Positions 32,375-41,639 of a stretch of DNA of 64,000 bases are shown one piece after another. A program made the translations under genes and the position numbers. Source of the stretch: Planococcus glaciei (GTDB lineage Bacteria > Bacillota > Bacilli > Bacillales_A > Planococcaceae); assembly GCF_900099655.1 (NCBI RefSeq), contig NZ_FNDC01000007.1, positions 114,813 through 178,812 of the forward strand, in the 5' to 3' direction. Each line of letters starts with the position of its first letter. Position 1 is the stretch's first letter. The notes under the pieces were generated by a model. The model did no database searches, had not been told where the DNA came from, and saw nothing but the letters and a program-made list of their open reading frames with translations.

Positions 32375-32436
32375 TTTGTCATAATGTCATAAGTCAATCT
32401 ATCTTCATATTTTCTTCATTACTATGTTAATAAAAC

Positions 32437-32480
32437 AAAAAAAGAGAAAGCACATTTCAAAAATGCACTTTTCTCTTTAA
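32437..32480 (-). terminator. Terminator of pepF
   Basis: AAAGAGAAA (32441-32449) pairs with TTTCTCTTT (32470-32478), with a T-run on the minus strand, just after the pepF stop. Confidence 0.75.
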
Positions 32481-32482
32481 GA

Positions 32483-34291
32483 TTATTTTTTCAATAATAG
32501 TTTTTCCAGCTCAATCAGTTTTTCTTCAAAAACTTTGCAAGCTTCTGCAACAGGTTCCGGAGAAGTCATGTCCACTCCGGCTTTTTTCAATACTTCGATC
32601 GGATAATCCGAACTTCCGGCTTTCAAAAATTCGCTGATATAACGGTCGACTGCCGGTTGGCCTTCTTCCAAAATGCCTTTGCTTAACGCGGTAGCCGCAC
32701 TTAAGCCAGTGGCATATTGGAACACGTAATAATTATAGTAGAAGTGTGGAATGCGTGCCCATTCCATTCCGATTTCCTCGTCCACCGCTACTTCTTCGCC
32801 GAAGTATTTTTTGTTGAGTTCATAATAAACTTCGGTTAAACGATCCGCTGTCAGCGCTTCGCCGTTTTGATCCATTTGATGAATCAGATGCTCAAATTCA
32901 GCGAACATTGTTTGGCGGAATACAGTGCCTCTGAACCCATCCAGCCAATGGTTCAATAAGTAAATGCGCTCCTGTTCATCTTCGGTTGTTTTCACCATAT
33001 ATTCATTTAAAAGAGCTTCGTTTGTTGTCGACGCTACTTCCGCAACGAATATGGAGTAATCTCCGTAGACGTATGGCTGAGAAGCACGCGTATAATAACT
33101 GTGGACACTGTGGCCGAATTCATGAGCTAACGTGAACAAATTGTCCACATTGTCCTGCCAGTTCATCAAGATATACGGGTTGGTGCCATAAGCACCTGAG
33201 GAATAAGCTCCGCTGCGCTTGCCCTTGTTCTCTTTAACGTCTACCCAGCGGTTGTTGATGCCTTCTTCCACAATTCCGGTATATTCCTCACCTAAGGCAC
33301 TTAAGCCCGCCAGCATGGTTTGGGTCGCTTTCTCATAAGGGATTTCCATCTTCACTTCTTTTACTAAAGGCGTGTACATATCGTACATGTGGACTTGATC
33401 CAGGCCCAGCACTTCTTTACGAAGAGCCGCGTAGCGATGAAGCAAATGCAGATTGTTGTTAACCGTTTCTACGAGATTGTCGTAAACGCTCTCGGGAATA
33501 TGATCGTCTGACAATGCCGCTTGGCGAGCCGATTCATATTTCCGGATACGGGCATTTACATTGTCCCGTTTAATGTTGCCTGACAAAGTGGAAGCAAACG
33601 TATTGCGGAATTTTCCATACGTTGCATAAACCGCTTTAAAGGCAGCTTCCCGAACCCCACGGTCTGAACTTTCAAGGAAACGGCTGTAATTGCCATGTGT
33701 AATCTGCACTTTTTCGCCGTCTTCATTTTCTATTTCCGGGAATTCCAAATCAGCATTGTTCAGCATGCCGAATGTATCAGATGAAGTGCTCACTACTTCC
33801 GATAATTGGGCAAGCAAAGCCTCTTGGTCTGCCGGAAGCACGTGGGGGCGGACCGAATTCAGTTCTTCAAGCGCATGCTTGTATAGCTGCAGGCCTTCGT
33901 GGCTTTCGATATAGCCGGTTAAGGCAGCTTCGTCCAATCCAAGAATCTCAGGGGTTAAAAAAGACAACCCAGTTGAGACTTTCGCATAAAGCGATTTGAT
34001 CCGGCTATCCATCGCTTGATACGTTGAGTTTGTCGTATCCTGGTCATAGCGCATATGCGAATACGTATATAATTTCTGAAGCCGCTGCAGCAATTCGTCT
34101 TTATAAACCAAGACATTATACAAAGCTTCCGCACTTTCCTGCAATTTTCCTTGATAGGAATCCGCTTTTTCTGCCAAGGCAGTCACTTCTTTAAATTCCT
34201 GCTCCCAGACTTCGTTGGACTCAAAAATATCTTCGAGCTTCCAGGTCATTTCTGTAGGAACTTCATTTCTCAATAGTAATTTCTCCGCCAT
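32483..34291 (-). CDS. pepF: Oligoendopeptidase F (M3B)
   Basis: A 602-residue cytosolic zinc peptidase that cuts oligopeptides of about 7-17 residues. The HExxH-type motif is HEFGHSVHSYY near residue 390, with the third ligand Glu downstream in VASTTNEALLNEYM; the length is typical. The ATG has an AAAGGAGGAA site. It lies beside spxH and coiA as in B. subtilis (yjbG) and works in the same cell as the opp and app peptide importers encoded 5-20 kb away, so it can process the peptides they bring in. Confidence 0.95.
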   Translation of the reverse strand: MAEKLLLRNEVPTEMTWKLEDIFESNEVWEQEFKEVTALAEKADSYQGKLQESAEALYNVLVYKDELLQRLQKLYTYSHMRYDQDTTNSTYQAMDSRIKSLYAKVSTGLSFLTPEILGLDEAALTGYIESHEGLQLYKHALEELNSVRPHVLPADQEALLAQLSEVVSTSSDTFGMLNNADLEFPEIENEDGEKVQITHGNYSRFLESSDRGVREAAFKAVYATYGKFRNTFASTLSGNIKRDNVNARIRKYESARQAALSDDHIPESVYDNLVETVNNNLHLLHRYAALRKEVLGLDQVHMYDMYTPLVKEVKMEIPYEKATQTMLAGLSALGEEYTGIVEEGINNRWVDVKENKGKRSGAYSSGAYGTNPYILMNWQDNVDNLFTLAHEFGHSVHSYYTRASQPYVYGDYSIFVAEVASTTNEALLNEYMVKTTEDEQERIYLLNHWLDGFRGTVFRQTMFAEFEHLIHQMDQNGEALTADRLTEVYYELNKKYFGEEVAVDEEIGMEWARIPHFYYNYYVFQYATGLSAATALSKGILEEGQPAVDRYISEFLKAGSSDYPIEVLKKAGVDMTSPEPVAEACKVFEEKLIELEKLLLKK

Positions 34292-34351
34292 TGCAATTCC
34301 TCCTTTGCCCCACTCTTTCGGGAGTCGAACTACGTACTATTTTCTCAATTT

Positions 34352-35443
34352 TCATACGTTTTTGCAATAGTTATCATACAAAAGTTCCAAAAGAAGCTCA
34401 CGCTCGTGCTTGCGCCGCTCCATCAAACGGCAGAGTTTCAGATAATGCTCCAAATGGTGGACAACGGTTGGAACGGAAGCCTCTGCTGCTAACTTTACTT
34501 GACCGCTTTTCACAAGTTCGGACATGGAAAGCCCTTGAGATTGTGCCAGAAGCGCTTGCAGCTGCCAGACAACGGAATGGCCTTCCAATAAATGATTGCC
34601 GGTTAACGGAGCTCCAATCGCCAGCGGGAGATTGTCTGCATCCAGCTGAAGTTCATAACAGGCACGCCAAAACCGATTCCGAAACCGATTTTGTACAAAT
34701 TGCTGGCTGCGGAGAAAACGCCGCCTTTCGGTTGCTGCTAACTCAAAGGCCAGTTCGAATTCCGCCTTGGTCAGCTTGCGGGGCAGCGCAAAAGGAAAGG
34801 TCTGTTTTCCAGCAGCCAAAGACTTGATTTTAGCAATCCACCGAAAGCCGCCGAGGAAAAACAGGCTGGAGCAATAATAGAAGCGATTTGTCACTGGGTC
34901 GAACGACAAAAGAAAGGAACAATCTCTCGCTTGTTGAATTAAAGCACGCTCATAACTCTTTAATTTGATGATTTGAATTCCTTCCGTCTGCCCGCTTTTT
35001 GCGGATAACAGCCATAGCGGCTGGATTCCCTCTTCTAGATAGCCTTCTGTTCGTGCTTTGATCTGCTGAACCGGAATAGGGCTGCATTGAAATTCCACGG
35101 CAAACCGCTGGTCAATAAACAAGTCAGCCCGTTGCCGAATGATGGGGAAATACTTTTCGAGTTCTGCATGGTGATTTTTTTGTGTGAAAAAAGTATGGAG
35201 CATCGTTTTGCCGTGCAGATGCAATGGGGATTCGGATTCACTGAAAGTTGCACACTCCGAGTGGATTGTGTGGGAAAAATGGGGGATTTTAATGTTGCCG
35301 ATTTTCAAAAGCAGGGATTCGCCGCAGGATGGACAAAAAAATTGCTCACTGGCTCTTAAGTGAGCCAAACGTTCCCGGTTTAGGTGTGGGTGCAAATAAA
35401 TTAGTCGATTGGTCGATGTCTTAGCTACTAATATAGCATTCAC
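34352..35443 (-). CDS. coiA: CoiA-like competence protein
   Basis: A 363-residue competence protein needed for DNA uptake/recombination in transformable Bacillales and streptococci. An N-terminal zinc-finger-like segment (FFCPSCGESLLLKIGN, then PHFSH) is followed by a PD-(D/E)xK-like nuclease core (DLFIDQRFAVEFQCSPIP ... GYLEEGIQPLWLL). The GTG at 35443 is chosen because the translated start VNAILVAKT matches where family members begin, but its AAGGAG is too close; a longer in-frame start (up to 35554) cannot be excluded. It sits between pepF and mecA as in B. subtilis. Confidence 0.85.
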   Translation of the reverse strand: MNAILVAKTSTNRLIYLHPHLNRERLAHLRASEQFFCPSCGESLLLKIGNIKIPHFSHTIHSECATFSESESPLHLHGKTMLHTFFTQKNHHAELEKYFPIIRQRADLFIDQRFAVEFQCSPIPVQQIKARTEGYLEEGIQPLWLLSAKSGQTEGIQIIKLKSYERALIQQARDCSFLLSFDPVTNRFYYCSSLFFLGGFRWIAKIKSLAAGKQTFPFALPRKLTKAEFELAFELAATERRRFLRSQQFVQNRFRNRFWRACYELQLDADNLPLAIGAPLTGNHLLEGHSVVWQLQALLAQSQGLSMSELVKSGQVKLAAEASVPTVVHHLEHYLKLCRLMERRKHERELLLELLYDNYCKNV

Positions 35444-35551
35444 TCTCCTTTTCTCGATTGTAGAAGAGTTATGCCGCTTAGGCAATATAAAATATTTAAT
35501 GGTTTCCATCCAGTTTCTTTCGCTGGTCTTTACTTGCCCCTTAAATTTAAG

Positions 35552-35584
35552 CAAAAAAAATAAGACCTCCCATAGGAGGCCTTA
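35552..35584 (-). terminator. Terminator of mecA
   Basis: AAGACCTCC and GGAGGCCTT pair around a short loop right after the mecA stop, followed by an eight-T tail on the minus strand. Confidence 0.9.
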
Positions 35585-36238
35585 TCCAAAGTAATGCAGC
35601 ACATTTGCTAATGCATCTTTTTTGAAGATGGGTTTGCCGTACTCCTCTAAACGGTGAATCGTAATTGGAGAACTTTGCAAGTATTCGGTGAATATACTGA
35701 TATTGTCTTTAACGTCGCTTTCTGAATGAAGGAGTTCATCAAATCCTACATACAGATAGTATTTGTTTTCAAAGTGGTAAAGCGCTGATTCAATCGGCAC
35801 GTACATTAAGCGGCGGGCCAATGGCAGCAATTCGTCCACTTCAGAGAAGACAAATGTGTATTCGAGTTTTTTCAAATCCGGTTCATCGAAGATTGGTTCA
35901 AATTCATCGAATTCGGATGCAGCTGCATCATCGCCGCCGAACATTTTGCGGCGTTCTTCTATATCATCAGGCAAATCAATTTTTTGCCCATCTTTAGTAA
36001 GTTGAGCTCGGGTAACCGTTACTTCAAGCCCTTTATCCATTGCCTGGACTTGAATCCACAGCGGCCCTTCCATAACGAAATCAGCTTCTTCGTTCACTTC
36101 GTCCATCATTTCCCAGAACAATTCTTCGCTTTTGTCTCTGTTAAACCAAATTTCGTCACGGCTAAAGCCACGTTCTTCAACATCAAGATAGGAAATGTAA
36201 AATTTCACTGTGTTATCATTGATTCGTTCGATCTCCAT
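35582..36238 (-). CDS. mecA: MecA, ClpC adaptor
   Basis: A 218-residue adaptor that targets ComK/ComS and other proteins to ClpCP. The N-terminal substrate-binding domain begins MEIERINDNTVKFYISYLD and contains DEIWFNRDKSEELFWEMMDE; a variable acidic linker (about 100-125) joins the C-terminal ClpC-binding domain (LEYTFVFSEVDELLPLARRL). The ATG has a GGAGAGG site. It lies between spxA and coiA, as in B. subtilis, and may also influence Spx levels. Confidence 0.95.
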   Translation of the reverse strand: MEIERINDNTVKFYISYLDVEERGFSRDEIWFNRDKSEELFWEMMDEVNEEADFVMEGPLWIQVQAMDKGLEVTVTRAQLTKDGQKIDLPDDIEERRKMFGGDDAAASEFDEFEPIFDEPDLKKLEYTFVFSEVDELLPLARRLMYVPIESALYHFENKYYLYVGFDELLHSESDVKDNISIFTEYLQSSPITIHRLEEYGKPIFKKDALANVLHYFG

Positions 36239-36415
36239 TTTACACCTCTCCTTTCGAAATGGACTAAGAGGATCGTCCTTCTATACCGTGCTGTGGTACT
36301 GCCTTAATTATATCCTGTTTTATAAAGGAAGAGAAAGTATATGCCTAAGGCTGCCTAAGCTTCAAGTAACTAAGAGTTTAATGGATTGTACAGATAAATG
36401 CAACTAATTAAAATA

Positions 36416-36466
36416 AAAGAAAAACTGTCCGGGATCCATTATGAATTGTCATAAAGACCGGACAGC
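36416..36466 (-). terminator. Terminator of spxA
   Basis: CTGTCCGG (36425-36432) pairs with CCGGACAG (36458-36465) over a structured loop; a T-run follows on the minus strand. Confidence 0.85.
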
Positions 36467-36477
36467 TTAAAACCTTT

Positions 36478-36873
36478 TTAGTTCACCATACGCTGAGCCT
36501 CTAGCAATTGGTAAGCTCTGACTTTACGAGGCAGGAAGCGACGAATTTCATCTTCGTTGTAGCCAACCTGCAAGCGTTTTTCGTCCATAATAATCGGACG
36601 GCGTAGCAAACCTGGGTATTCCTGAATTAATTCATATAGACGTTGTAGAGGCAAGCTTTCTACATCAACATTTAATTTTTGGAAAATTTTCGAACGGGTT
36701 GAAATGATTTCATCCGTCCCGTCTTCAGTCATACGTAGAATTTCTTTTATTTCACTGATCGTTAAAGGCTCAGAGAAAATATTGCGTTCTGTATATGGAA
36801 TTTCATGTTCTTCCAACCATGCTTTCGCTTTTCGGCAAGATGTGCAGCTTGGAGAAGTAAATAATGTAACCAT
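36478..36873 (-). CDS. spxA: Spx, global redox regulator
   Basis: A 131-residue ArsC-family protein that binds the RNA polymerase alpha C-terminal domain and switches transcription in disulfide stress. The redox switch C10-x2-C13 is in [26 protein letters not shown] and [19 protein letters not shown] are family hallmarks. I chose the second of two adjacent ATG codons, which gives the usual Spx length. Its proteolytic adaptor SpxH is encoded in the same cluster. The upstream region (36874-37195) is A+T rich and must hold its promoters. Confidence 0.97.
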   Translation of the reverse strand: MVTLFTSPSCTSCRKAKAWLEEHEIPYTERNIFSEPLTISEIKEILRMTEDGTDEIISTRSKIFQKLNVDVESLPLQRLYELIQEYPGLLRRPIIMDEKRLQVGYNEDEIRRFLPRKVRAYQLLEAQRMVN

Positions 36874-37197
36874 CATAATGGAGCACTTCCTTTCGGATTC
36901 AAGTTAGTTCAGGAATTATTAAATTAGAATCACTATAATGTAGAAGCTTTACATTCATTATACAACAATCGCTATCTATTGAATATAGATATTGATAATA
37001 TTTATTTAAAAAACTGATTGGATGTCACATAATTGCTACATAATTCTAAATTCCTTCATTTATTTATATTATTTATTTTACCCTTGTATAAAGACTTTAA
37101 ACCCTCATTAATAAAATTTTTATTCTCAATTACGCATTCTGTTTGAAAATCACATACCCTTCTTTATATAGTACGATTGAGAATAGAAATAGTTGCA
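36874..37197. other. Intergenic region upstream of spxA
   Basis: About 320 bp of A+T-rich DNA between the divergent... same-strand spxA start and the terminator of the DUF4015 gene. It holds no gene. TATAAT-like boxes on the minus strand near 36958-36965 could serve spxA. ATTCTCAAT (37122-37130) and ATTGAGAAT (37176-37184) form a spaced inverted repeat around a plus-strand TTGAAA (37143-37148)/TATATA pair that leads to no gene. Confidence 0.45.
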
Positions 37198-37227
37198 AAA
37201 AAAATAAACCCAATCCAATGATTGGGC
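37198..37227 (-). terminator. Terminator of the DUF4015 gene
   Basis: CCCAATC (37209-37215) and GATTGGG (37220-37226) with an A-run to the left, which is a T-run on the transcribed strand. Confidence 0.85.
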
Positions 37228-37240
37228 TATTCTCTGCTTA

Positions 37241-38449
37241 TCAAGGGGTGTAATCCACTCCTTTGGAATAGGTGTTCCCCGCATTCCATAACAAAAATTC
37301 CTGGATTCCATTCTCATTTAAAGCTTTTATTTGAGCTTCCACTTCTGCTTTTCCGTACCTTTTATAATTGCCGGCGCCTAAATAAGAAGCTGTAAAGTCC
37401 TGAAGCCAGGGCCGTGACACCGGTGGGTTTTTCAATGCCGCCAACTTTTTATTTTCAACTTTGGCGTATTCGGCCACTAATTTATATGGTTCCAAATCGG
37501 GTTTGGCAATGCCAAAATAAGAGGTCCAATGGCTGGGGTAAATCATGGAAGAAATGACATCCACATTTTCCGAGATTTTGGAGAAGTTCTGCCCAATGCC
37601 CGGCGCCTCCGGTAGTGTAGCTGAATAGCCGAAAATATCAACGGAAACTTCGACCCCGTAAGGCTCCAATTGCTCTCTGGCATATGCGACAAAGTCCGTT
37701 ACTGCTTCCACTCGCCGCTGAACCGGATCAAGATCCGACTCGGCGTATTCTCCCATGGAATATTGCAGTGTATCCGCCCTGTGTTCAAATCCTTCCGGGA
37801 AACGGACATAGTCGAACTGAACTTCTTTAAACCCTAATTTAGCAGCTTCAATGGCGATTTGAACGTTGTAATCCCAAACCTCTTTCAAGAAAGGATTAAC
37901 AAAAGATTCGCCCCTCCCGTTTTTCCATACGGTATTGCCATCGACAAAAGACCATTCGGGCCGTTCATTAGCCAGGACGGAGTCTTTAAAAACGACTACC
38001 CTGGCAATGGGATAAATCTTCTTTTCTTCAAGCCGCTCCAAGACTGCACGCGGTTCTTTTATGTAAGGTTCACCAATTTCAAGCGATGCGAGAGGTGTGC
38101 CTTCTTTCGGCTCATATGTTAAATGGCCAAAATCTTCTTTAATGTCTATCACCATCGCATTTAAATCTGTCGTATCCACCAATTCAACAAGCTGATCGAA
38201 CCGAGCGCCGCCAGCAGAGTGGGCAGTGACAAAAATGCCTCTTACGGCATCCGGGTAATCAAAAGCTAAGCCGGAATCAAATGCAAATAATTTAGAAGAA
38301 GCCAGTACTTCCGGGTTAATCGTTGCAGCATGGTATGTACGTGTTGCAAAATCCGGCGGCTGAGACTCATCTTCGGCGGCTGAAGCTGGCGTAGCCAGCA
38401 AGGTTCCAAGCAGCAATGAACTAATTGCTATCGATAACTTTTTCTTCAT
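37241..38449 (-). CDS. Secreted putative glycoside hydrolase (DUF4015)
   Basis: A 402-residue exported protein with a signal peptide ending LATPASA (about residue 24). The body matches the DUF4015 putative glycosidase family, with TIM-barrel-like strands: VRGIFVTAHSAGG, LNAMVIDIKEDFGHLTYE, YPIARVVVFKD, KEVQFDYVRFPEGF (Asp and Glu near the strand ends, likely catalytic), VSVDIFGYSA and SSMIYPSHWTSYFG. The substrate is unknown; a cell-wall or capsular polysaccharide is a guess from its export. It stands alone between spxA and the opp operon. Confidence 0.87.
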   Translation of the reverse strand: MKKKLSIAISSLLLGTLLATPASAAEDESQPPDFATRTYHAATINPEVLASSKLFAFDSGLAFDYPDAVRGIFVTAHSAGGARFDQLVELVDTTDLNAMVIDIKEDFGHLTYEPKEGTPLASLEIGEPYIKEPRAVLERLEEKKIYPIARVVVFKDSVLANERPEWSFVDGNTVWKNGRGESFVNPFLKEVWDYNVQIAIEAAKLGFKEVQFDYVRFPEGFEHRADTLQYSMGEYAESDLDPVQRRVEAVTDFVAYAREQLEPYGVEVSVDIFGYSATLPEAPGIGQNFSKISENVDVISSMIYPSHWTSYFGIAKPDLEPYKLVAEYAKVENKKLAALKNPPVSRPWLQDFTASYLGAGNYKRYGKAEVEAQIKALNENGIQEFLLWNAGNTYSKGVDYTP

Positions 38450-38567
38450 TCAATCATGCCTCCTCTGTCAGTATCTGTAATTATTTTAACATTCTTCTGA
38501 ATATTTTATATAGCAAAGCAAGAAGCTCTCCGACATTTTTTTCAATGTTTCCAGAATGTAAATACAT

Positions 38568-38600
38568 AAAAAACGGATGCCGCATTGGCATCCGTTTTTC
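38568..38600 (-). terminator. Terminator of the opp operon
   Basis: AAACGGATGCC/GGCATCCGTTT with A- and T-runs, after the oppF stop. Confidence 0.9.
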
Positions 38601-38608
38601 CATTTATC

Positions 38609-39547
38609 TTATCTTACAGCACTGGCAGCTTTTAAAGATTCAAATTCCTTCTCAGAACATTGAACAAAATGGCCAGGCGTGATTTCTCTCATTTGTACAT
38701 TATCAGCTTCCGTGTAGTTGTGCGTAGCTGGATCGTATGATTTACGGACACGGTTGCGTTCGTAGTTCGGATCCGGCAGCGGAATCGCTGAAAGCAGCGA
38801 TTGTGTGTATGGGTGCATCGGATTGTTGTATAAATCTTCAGCAGGAGCCAATTCCACAAGTTTACCGAAATACATAACGCCGATACGGTCGGAAATGTAT
38901 TTTACCATCGACAAGTCATGGGCGATGAATAAATACGTTAGCCCTTTTTCTTCCTGCAGTTCTTTCAGCAAGTTGACAACCTGAGCTTGAATCGATACAT
39001 CAAGTGCCGAGATCGGCTCATCGGCAATGATGAAATCCGGATCTACCGCAAGTGCACGGGCAATTCCTAAACGCTGGCGCTGTCCGCCTGAGAATTCGTG
39101 CGGATAGCGGTTTGCGTGCTCTTTGTTCAATCCAACCGTTTCAAGAAGGTCAAACACCATTTTCTTGCGGTCAGCAGCATTTTTAGCCAATCCATGGATA
39201 TCAATGCCTTCTGCAATAATATCCATAACTTTCATACGCGGGTTTAATGAAGCGTATGGATCCTGGAAGATCATCTGCATTTTGCGGTTGAATTTTTTCA
39301 AGTCTTTTTTGGATTTTTTGCCGTGTACATTTTCGCCTTCAAAGAAAACATCCCCTGAAGTCGCATCATACAAGCGGATAATCGAGCGGCCGGTAGTGGA
39401 TTTCCCACAGCCGGATTCGCCAACCAAGCCCAAAGTTTCGCCTCTGTAAATATCAAAACTGATATCATCGACAGCTTTCACTTCGTTCGCTTTGCCAACA
39501 TTGAAATGCTGTTTTAGGTTTTTGATTTCCAATAATTTATCTGCCAT
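38609..39547 (-). CDS. oppF: OppF, oligopeptide ABC transporter ATPase
   Basis: A 312-residue ATP-binding subunit. Walker [10 protein letters not shown], the ABC signature SGGQRQRLGIARAL, Walker B DFIIADEPIS and the switch His in [10 protein letters not shown] are present, as is the OppF-type C-terminal extension (PYTQSLLSAIPLPDP). The ATG at 39547 (GGAGGA upstream) overlaps the oppD stop by 11 bp. Last gene of the operon oppA-oppB-oppC-oppD-oppF. It forms a heterodimer with OppD to drive peptide uptake. Confidence 0.95.
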   Translation of the reverse strand: MADKLLEIKNLKQHFNVGKANEVKAVDDISFDIYRGETLGLVGESGCGKSTTGRSIIRLYDATSGDVFFEGENVHGKKSKKDLKKFNRKMQMIFQDPYASLNPRMKVMDIIAEGIDIHGLAKNAADRKKMVFDLLETVGLNKEHANRYPHEFSGGQRQRLGIARALAVDPDFIIADEPISALDVSIQAQVVNLLKELQEEKGLTYLFIAHDLSMVKYISDRIGVMYFGKLVELAPAEDLYNNPMHPYTQSLLSAIPLPDPNYERNRVRKSYDPATHNYTEADNVQMREITPGHFVQCSEKEFESLKAASAVR

Positions 39548-40604
39548 TGTAAACCGCTCCTCCTTCATAATATCTGCTTCCTGGGAACTTCTTCATGCGT
39601 TCCACTACGGTTGCAGGAGGTTCAACTTGTGGTGCGTCGGGATGCAATAGCCACGTTGCCGCATAGTGAGTATCGCTTACTTTAAAGAATGGAGGGTTTT
39701 GCTCCATGTCGATTTGAAGTGCGTATTCACTGCGGAGTGCAAAGGCATCTCCTTTAGGCGGTGCCAACAAGTCCGGCGGTGTTCCGGGAATTGCGTAAAG
39801 TTTTGCATCTGAAGTATCCAAAGATGGCATTGAACTCAACAAGCCCCACGTATAAGGATGCTGCGGGTTGTAGAAAATTTCATCTACAGTTCCGATTTCG
39901 ACAATTTTTCCGCCGTACATAACCGCTACACGGTCTGCAACATTCGCTACGACGCCAAGGTCATGCGTGATGAAGATAATCGATGTATCAATTTTCTTTT
40001 GCAGGTCTTTCATTAATTCCAGAATTTGCGCCTGGATGGTTACATCAAGTGCTGTAGTCGGCTCATCCGCAATCAAAATCTGTGGATTGCAGGCAAGCGA
40101 AATAGCGATAACGATACGTTGGCGCTGTCCACCGGAAAACTGGTGCGGATATTGTTTCATGCGCAATTCCGGTTTTGGCATCCCAACTAAGCGAAGCAAA
40201 TCAATTGCTACTTTTTTCGCTTCCGCTTTGCTGATTTTTTGGTGCTTTAAAATCGGCTCCGTAATTTGGCGGCCAATTGGCATCGTCGGGTTTAACGAAG
40301 TCATCGGATCCTGGAAAATCATCGAAATGTCTTTTCCACGGATTTTTTGCATTTCTTTGTCGCTCAATTTGGTCAAATCACGTCCGCCAAAAAGAATCTC
40401 GCCATTTTTGAATTCAGCTGAATTCTCAGGAAGCAGGCGCATGATGGATTTTGTCGTAACGGACTTACCTGATCCCGACTCACCTACGATTGCCAGTGTT
40501 TCCCCTTTATATAAATCAAAGTTTACGCCTCGGATTGCTTTTACTTCCCCGCCAAAAGTGTTGAAGGAAAGTTCGAGGTCTTTTACTTGTAGAATCTTTT
40601 CCAT
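39537..40604 (-). CDS. oppD: OppD, oligopeptide ABC transporter ATPase
   Basis: A 355-residue ATP-binding subunit with Walker A GESGSGKSV, signature [14 protein letters not shown], Walker B QILIADEPTT, His in FITHDLGVV, and the OppD C-terminal module (PYTWGLLSSMPSLD). Its final part (residues 285-355) lacks the Cys-rich Fe-S-like motif seen in many OppD proteins. The ATG has an AGGAGG site. It follows oppC by 15 bp and overlaps oppF by 11 bp. Confidence 0.95.
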   Translation of the reverse strand: MEKILQVKDLELSFNTFGGEVKAIRGVNFDLYKGETLAIVGESGSGKSVTTKSIMRLLPENSAEFKNGEILFGGRDLTKLSDKEMQKIRGKDISMIFQDPMTSLNPTMPIGRQITEPILKHQKISKAEAKKVAIDLLRLVGMPKPELRMKQYPHQFSGGQRQRIVIAISLACNPQILIADEPTTALDVTIQAQILELMKDLQKKIDTSIIFITHDLGVVANVADRVAVMYGGKIVEIGTVDEIFYNPQHPYTWGLLSSMPSLDTSDAKLYAIPGTPPDLLAPPKGDAFALRSEYALQIDMEQNPPFFKVSDTHYAATWLLHPDAPQVEPPATVVERMKKFPGSRYYEGGAVYNGR

Positions 40605-40619
40605 TTGTAACTTTCCTCC

Positions 40620-41639
40620 TTAATCTTTCATCTTAGGATCAAGCGCATCACGAAGGCCATCACCGATCAAGTTAAAGCAAATCATGATTAAGCTGAGCAA
40701 AATCGCCGGGAATGCTAAAATGTGCGGCTGGTATTGAAGCAATTTGTATCCATCATTGATTAAAGTACCGAGCGATGCGTCCGGTGCCTGCAGCCCTAAT
40801 CCGATAAAGCTCAAGAACGCTTCGAAGAAAATAGCGCTTGGAATTGTAAACATCGTGTTGATGATGATAATACCTAGAACGTTTGGCATCAAGTGTTTCC
40901 AGATAATGCGCGAGTCGCTGGCGCCTAAGGTTCTGGCAGCCAAGACGAACTCCTGGTTTTTATATTTAAGAACTTGTCCACGGACTACCCGCGACATTCC
41001 GGTCCAGCCGGTGATGGTCAGAGCGATGATAATGGCAATAATCCCTGGATCCATGATCAAGATAAACAAAATTACAACGACCAGGTTCGGAATACCTGTC
41101 AAAATTTCAACGATACGCTGCATTAAGTCATCTACGCGTCCACCGAAATATCCGGAAATCCCGCCGTAAATAACGCCGATCAACATATCAATCGCTGCCG
41201 CTACAAATGCAATGAACAGAGAAACTTGTGTCCCTACCCAAAGGCGGGAGAACATATCTCGTCCAAGACCGTCTGTACCGAACCAATAGTTGACTTCTAC
41301 CTTTTTCATTTCATATAGATTAACTTCTTTGCCGCCTAAAGTTCCTACTCCGTCAAAAATTCCTAATTTCTCAAGGCCGGGAATTTTCGGTGGCAAGTTG
41401 GCATGCGTTATCGTTTGAGCATTCGGTTCGTATGGGCTGATCATCGGCCCTACGAATGACATGATAACAATTAGAAGAAACAGAATTAAACTGGCAATGG
41501 CACCTTTATTTTTCTTCAGGCGATGCCATGCATCTTGCCAAAAGCTGACACTCGGTTTTGAGATGCGCTCGGCTTGTTTGGTATCTACCGTAATTCGTTC
41601 AAACGAACCTTTCGGTAATTTTTCTAGATTTTGTGTCAT
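40620..41639 (-). CDS. oppC: OppC, oligopeptide ABC transporter permease
   Basis: A 339-residue permease with an N-terminal cytosolic tail, TM1 near residues 40-60, a periplasm-facing loop (about 60-130), and five more segments. The inner-membrane EAA loop is AARTLGASDSRIIWKHLMPNVLG (cut here to its core AARTLGASD). The Glu/Ala signature pairs with the OppF/D ATPases. It overlaps oppB by 4 bp (ATGA). Forms the channel with OppB. Confidence 0.94.
   Translation of the reverse strand: MTQNLEKLPKGSFERITVDTKQAERISKPSVSFWQDAWHRLKKNKGAIASLILFLLIVIMSFVGPMISPYEPNAQTITHANLPPKIPGLEKLGIFDGVGTLGGKEVNLYEMKKVEVNYWFGTDGLGRDMFSRLWVGTQVSLFIAFVAAAIDMLIGVIYGGISGYFGGRVDDLMQRIVEILTGIPNLVVVILFILIMDPGIIAIIIALTITGWTGMSRVVRGQVLKYKNQEFVLAARTLGASDSRIIWKHLMPNVLGIIIINTMFTIPSAIFFEAFLSFIGLGLQAPDASLGTLINDGYKLLQYQPHILAFPAILLSLIMICFNLIGDGLRDALDPKMKD

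Noticed and set aside
32267..32392. 41-codon open frame on the plus strand with a GGGATGGGAG stretch upstream
   Set aside because: It lies antisense to the RoxS-like RNA; the G-rich stretch is the complement of the C-rich motif of that RNA, and the frame has no codon-level support.
34291..34827. 178-codon open frame antisense to coiA
   Set aside because: Overlaps the CoiA coding region in the opposite direction and lacks a ribosome site or any domain.
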